64,000 nucleotides of DNA from Aquirhabdus sp. (GTDB lineage Bacteria; Pseudomonadota; Gammaproteobacteria; Pseudomonadales; Moraxellaceae). A program made the translations under genes and the position numbers. Numbering within the stretch: the first letter of the stretch is position 1; each line of letters opens with the position of its first letter. Location: contig JASLHI010000049.1 of NCBI GenBank assembly GCA_030149815.1, positions 36,755 to 100,754 on the forward strand, read 5' to 3'. Positions 61,798 to 64,000 of this stretch are shown here, in pieces. The notes beneath the pieces are model-generated. The model was not told the origin of the DNA. It worked only from the letters and a program-made list of their open reading frames with translations, and did not search any database.

Positions 61798-62469
61798 ATG
61801 AAAAATACTGCTGAGCTATTATATCAAATTCGCGGACTTGCGCGCAGCGTTGTTGCCTTTGTCTTTGTGTATCAAGGGCTGGTTCAAAACATCATTATCA
61901 ACACCCTATCTCAAGACAATCCAACTTCAGCAGAAGCATTCCAGCACGCGTCTTGGTTTCTATATATTGATGGTCTCATCGAAATCGGTTTAGCCGTATG
62001 GCTCATTTTATCTTTCAATCATAAAAAACCGCTGTGGAATGCCATCGGCTTTATGCTGTTATCCATCTTAATCGAAATTTTATTTTTTGACGTCCCGATG
62101 GGTAATGCCTTACTCATCATTCCCCTGATTGCACTCATCTACATCGATTTCAGCATTCTTGATTTCCAACGTGAAAGAAGTGACCCACGCAATTTTGGTA
62201 AATATATCCGCGTCACTCGGGATCGCATGCTCTATGAGTTTATTAAACGATTAGAACTCAAAGACATCCCTCACCTCATGCATACCTTGGCGCAATCTCG
62301 CGTCAAACGTCATCTGAGAAATCGTCGTCAAATCAAACGTCGTGCTGAACTCTCAGACTCGCCCGAACTCGTGGATCCTCAAGATAAAACAATCCTCAAG
62401 AAACGAGCACCAAACGACCGCAGACAATCTAATGACGGACTCGGCGATGAATTCGACCGATCAGAATAA
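61798..62469 (+). CDS. DoxX-like membrane protein with basic C-terminal tail
   Basis: A 223-residue protein. The first 135 residues form about four membrane helices with the DoxX-like pattern LARSVVAFVFVYQGLVQNII and WFLYIDGLIEIGLAVWLI. A cytoplasmic tail of about 85 residues is highly basic (RVKRHLRNRRQIKRRAELS). DoxX-like proteins are poorly characterised; some participate in redox or siderophore complexes. The tail is unusual for the family and could bind nucleic acid or acidic membrane surfaces. It lies divergent from ibaG and converges on the transglutaminase-like gene. Confidence 0.7.
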   Translation: MKNTAELLYQIRGLARSVVAFVFVYQGLVQNIIINTLSQDNPTSAEAFQHASWFLYIDGLIEIGLAVWLILSFNHKKPLWNAIGFMLLSILIEILFFDVPMGNALLIIPLIALIYIDFSILDFQRERSDPRNFGKYIRVTRDRMLYEFIKRLELKDIPHLMHTLAQSRVKRHLRNRRQIKRRAELSDSPELVDPQDKTILKKRAPNDRRQSNDGLGDEFDRSE

Positions 62470-62482
62470 ATTCAGCAGAGGC

Positions 62483-63325
62483 TTACTTCACATCCGACCC
62501 AAAGTAATCATCCATGTTGTTAAAATCTACCGCTCCACCAGCAACATGATCACGCACCAAGGGTTTGAGATAACGCATTTGCACATCACCATACATCGTC
62601 GCAAATGCCACATCCTTCGCATCGGTTCCCGTACCAATCCGCACAATTTTATTTAAAGGCGCCATTTTGGTTGCGTCAAACAAAATCCATTGACCATCCA
62701 AGAACGCCTCAAAAAATGCATGAAAATCAGGCGGTGGATCAGGAAATTCCGCATGACCAAAAACAAATCGCGCAGGAATATTCAGCGCACGACAAAATGC
62801 AATGCCTAAATGAGCAAAATCACGACATACCCCTGCACGATTCACCAATACATCACGCGCTGTTGTAAATGCATGACTAGATCCCAGCTCATACACGATA
62901 TTATTTTTGATCCAGCTACAAATCGCCTCAACACGCGTAAACCCTCGCGGCAAATGACCAAAGGTTCGCTGTGCCATCGCACTCAGCAAGTCCGACTCAC
63001 AATAACGACTCGGCAATAAATACTGCAAAACCTCCACTGGAAGATCTGCAACCTCCATCTCTAATGCGCGCGAATTACGCGCAGGCATATTCAATTCAAC
63101 CGTTGCACGATAGCGAATTTCGACTTGACCTGCGTCAGCACTAAAGCGAAATAAACGATTTTGTCTCGTCACATCTTGAAAAAATTCAGGAGCATGACCC
63201 ATTAGATCCAAGGACTCCGTCACAATCCGTTGCCATGGATGATGCGCAGCTTGAATCTGGATAATAAATTCCGTCTTTTGATGAACCTGATAACCTAACC
63301 CACAATCTATATCGACGATTCTCAT
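62483..63325 (-). CDS. Transglutaminase-like cysteine peptidase family protein
   Basis: A protein of about 280 residues. The N-terminal beta domain (about 1-150) precedes a transglutaminase core with catalytic Cys in GVCRDFAHLGIAFCRA, His in DFHAFFEAFLD and Asp in WILFDATKMAP. It lacks a signal peptide, so it should be cytosolic. Families of this type often hydrolyse peptide or isopeptide bonds, sometimes acting on glutamyl-polyamines or cyanophycin-like substrates, but I would not assign one here. The ATG at 63325 has GAGG upstream and starts the conserved strand; the frame extends to 63367. It follows hpf on the same strand after a terminator. Confidence 0.85.
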   Translation of the reverse strand: MRIVDIDCGLGYQVHQKTEFIIQIQAAHHPWQRIVTESLDLMGHAPEFFQDVTRQNRLFRFSADAGQVEIRYRATVELNMPARNSRALEMEVADLPVEVLQYLLPSRYCESDLLSAMAQRTFGHLPRGFTRVEAICSWIKNNIVYELGSSHAFTTARDVLVNRAGVCRDFAHLGIAFCRALNIPARFVFGHAEFPDPPPDFHAFFEAFLDGQWILFDATKMAPLNKIVRIGTGTDAKDVAFATMYGDVQMRYLKPLVRDHVAGGAVDFNNMDDYFGSDVK

Positions 63326-63401
63326 ATCATCCTCAGCACAATAAGAATTCAGCACCGCACCACTCATGTAGATATTTGCTGACGATCAATCATGCTTGCA
63401 T

Positions 63402-63427
63402 AAAAAAGCTCGGACGAATCCGAGCTT
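63402..63427 (-). terminator. Terminator after hpf
   Basis: A 9-bp stem (AAGCTCGGA / TCCGAGCTT) with CGAA loop, followed on the minus strand by a run of six T's. It lies about 45 bases beyond the hpf stop and before the transglutaminase-like gene. Confidence 0.85.
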
Positions 63428-63469
63428 CTAAAATAACACAATAAAACTTATTGATTTAATAATGAGAAC

Positions 63470-63832
63470 TTACTCAATGGCAAATTCTTGATGATGCGTC
63501 TGATTGCTGTGGCTCTTTAAGCGCTCTTTATGGCGCACAATCTGGCGGTCTAACTTATCAACCAACAAGTCCAGTGTGGTTTTCAGTGTATCCGCAGTTG
63601 CTTGGGCAAATAGTTCTGAGCCTGGCACGCGCAAAATAACCTCAGCTTTATGATTTGCTAGGCCTTTTTTGCCATTATAACTAGAATCTGTATGATGATT
63701 TTCTTTAGAAAAAATCACTTGCATGCTATTGATATGATCGAAATGACGTTCGACTTTGGCTAATTTTTCGTGAACGCTTGATTCCAATTCTGGAGAAACA
63801 CCCACATGATGACCACTAATCTTGATATGCAT
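63470..63832 (-). CDS. hpf: Ribosome hibernation promoting factor (short form)
   Basis: Hpf binds the 30S subunit and promotes formation of inactive 70S/100S ribosomes in stationary phase. The protein of about 120 residues is the short form, with HIKISGHHVGVSPELESSVH, KLAKVERHFDHINSMQVIF, KAEVILRVPGSELFAQAT and the helix LDLLVDKLDRQIVRHKERLK. It lacks the long C-terminal dimerisation domain of long Hpf. The ATG at 63832 has GAGG nine bases upstream; the earlier in-frame ATG at 63841 abuts that site. In relatives it lies near rpoN, which is not visible here. Confidence 0.93.
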   Translation of the reverse strand: MHIKISGHHVGVSPELESSVHEKLAKVERHFDHINSMQVIFSKENHHTDSSYNGKKGLANHKAEVILRVPGSELFAQATADTLKTTLDLLVDKLDRQIVRHKERLKSHSNQTHHQEFAIE

Positions 63833-64000
63833 ATAAACCATCCTCGCAATGTGACGAAGACATGATTCTCAAGTCAAGCGGCCATTCATCTTATAGAGCA
63901 GACTGGTCGGGGGACGAGCGAATCACGCATTCGCTTTTAGCCTGATTAGTCGGCTCGTGCAGATCCGTTTTTAACAAACTTCCATTTACCTTTAAACGCA
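63833..64000. other. Window end without a recognised gene
   Basis: The last 168 bases contain the upstream region of hpf and nothing I could support as a gene. If rpoN lies beyond the window as in relatives, its end is not visible. Confidence 0.4.

Noticed and set aside
61798..62469. Assignment as PsiE (phosphate-starvation protein)
   Set aside because: The helix pattern with FVYQGLVQNII fits DoxX-like proteins better than PsiE.
1..64000. tRNA or rRNA genes and CRISPR arrays
   Set aside because: No cloverleaf-type sequence, rRNA segment or regularly spaced direct repeat was seen on either strand by eye; a covariance search would be the proper test.

Overview
The window looks like a chromosomal segment of a gammaproteobacterium of the family Moraxellaceae, most likely Acinetobacter or a close relative such as Alkanindiges. 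This rests on gene order recalled from that group: murG-murC-ddl-ftsQ-ftsA-ftsZ at the end of a division cluster, gshB and pyrE near an exonuclease III/Crc-family gene, lptF-lptG divergent from pepA-holC, hisIE-tatABC, ibaG-murA-hisG, and cysM beside a GacS/BarA-type hybrid kinase. No rRNA, tRNA, CRISPR array, integrase or complete insertion sequence was seen. Species cannot be fixed by eye.

Layout. 1-7.6 kb: cell wall and division genes, all on the minus strand, closed by a strong terminator. 8-11.1 kb: small accessory genes (DUF1993, DUF924, YnfA, an orphan Wzz-like protein, a lipoprotein). 11.1-19.8 kb: housekeeping genes for glutathione (gshB), pyrimidine (pyrE), an exonuclease III/Crc relative, a methyltransferase, LPS export (lptFG), aminopeptidase (pepA) and polymerase chi (holC). 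19.8-28.9 kb: accessory genes, including an SPFH protein paired with an AgmX/PglI-like protein, an OmpR-type two-component system next to a FilA-like secreted protein, and an MFS transporter broken by one extra base in a homopolymer. 29.2-33.3 kb: hisIE, tatABC and a UvrD-like helicase overlapping tatC.

33.4-43.8 kb is the most accessory part: a lipoprotein, two tandem lipase/AraC modules, a stand-alone OLD/TOPRIM-type ATPase-nuclease that looks AT-rich, and a TetR-SDR pair followed by a chromene-carboxylate isomerase-type gene. 43.9-54.6 kb: dusC, a PolB-type exonuclease, cysM, gacS, a crotonase, and a dehydrogenase/hydroxypyruvate isomerase pair. 54.7-61.6 kb: hisC-hisD and hisG-murA-ibaG, separated by an oppositely oriented block (DUF481 protein, HIT protein, unknown). 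61.8-63.8 kb: a DoxX-like membrane protein, a transglutaminase-like enzyme and a short ribosome hibernation factor.

Two families of dispersed non-coding repeats are present: four copies built on TTCGACAAGCTCA arms and three copies of a GGGGGAAGGTCGGGATGGGG-type element. Three near-identical GGATAG hairpin terminators surround the lipase modules. The best candidate for an uncharacterised system is the OLD/TOPRIM-type gene at 39650-41557. The duplicated lipase/AraC modules and the kinase with a Met/His-rich loop beside a FilA-like protein come next.
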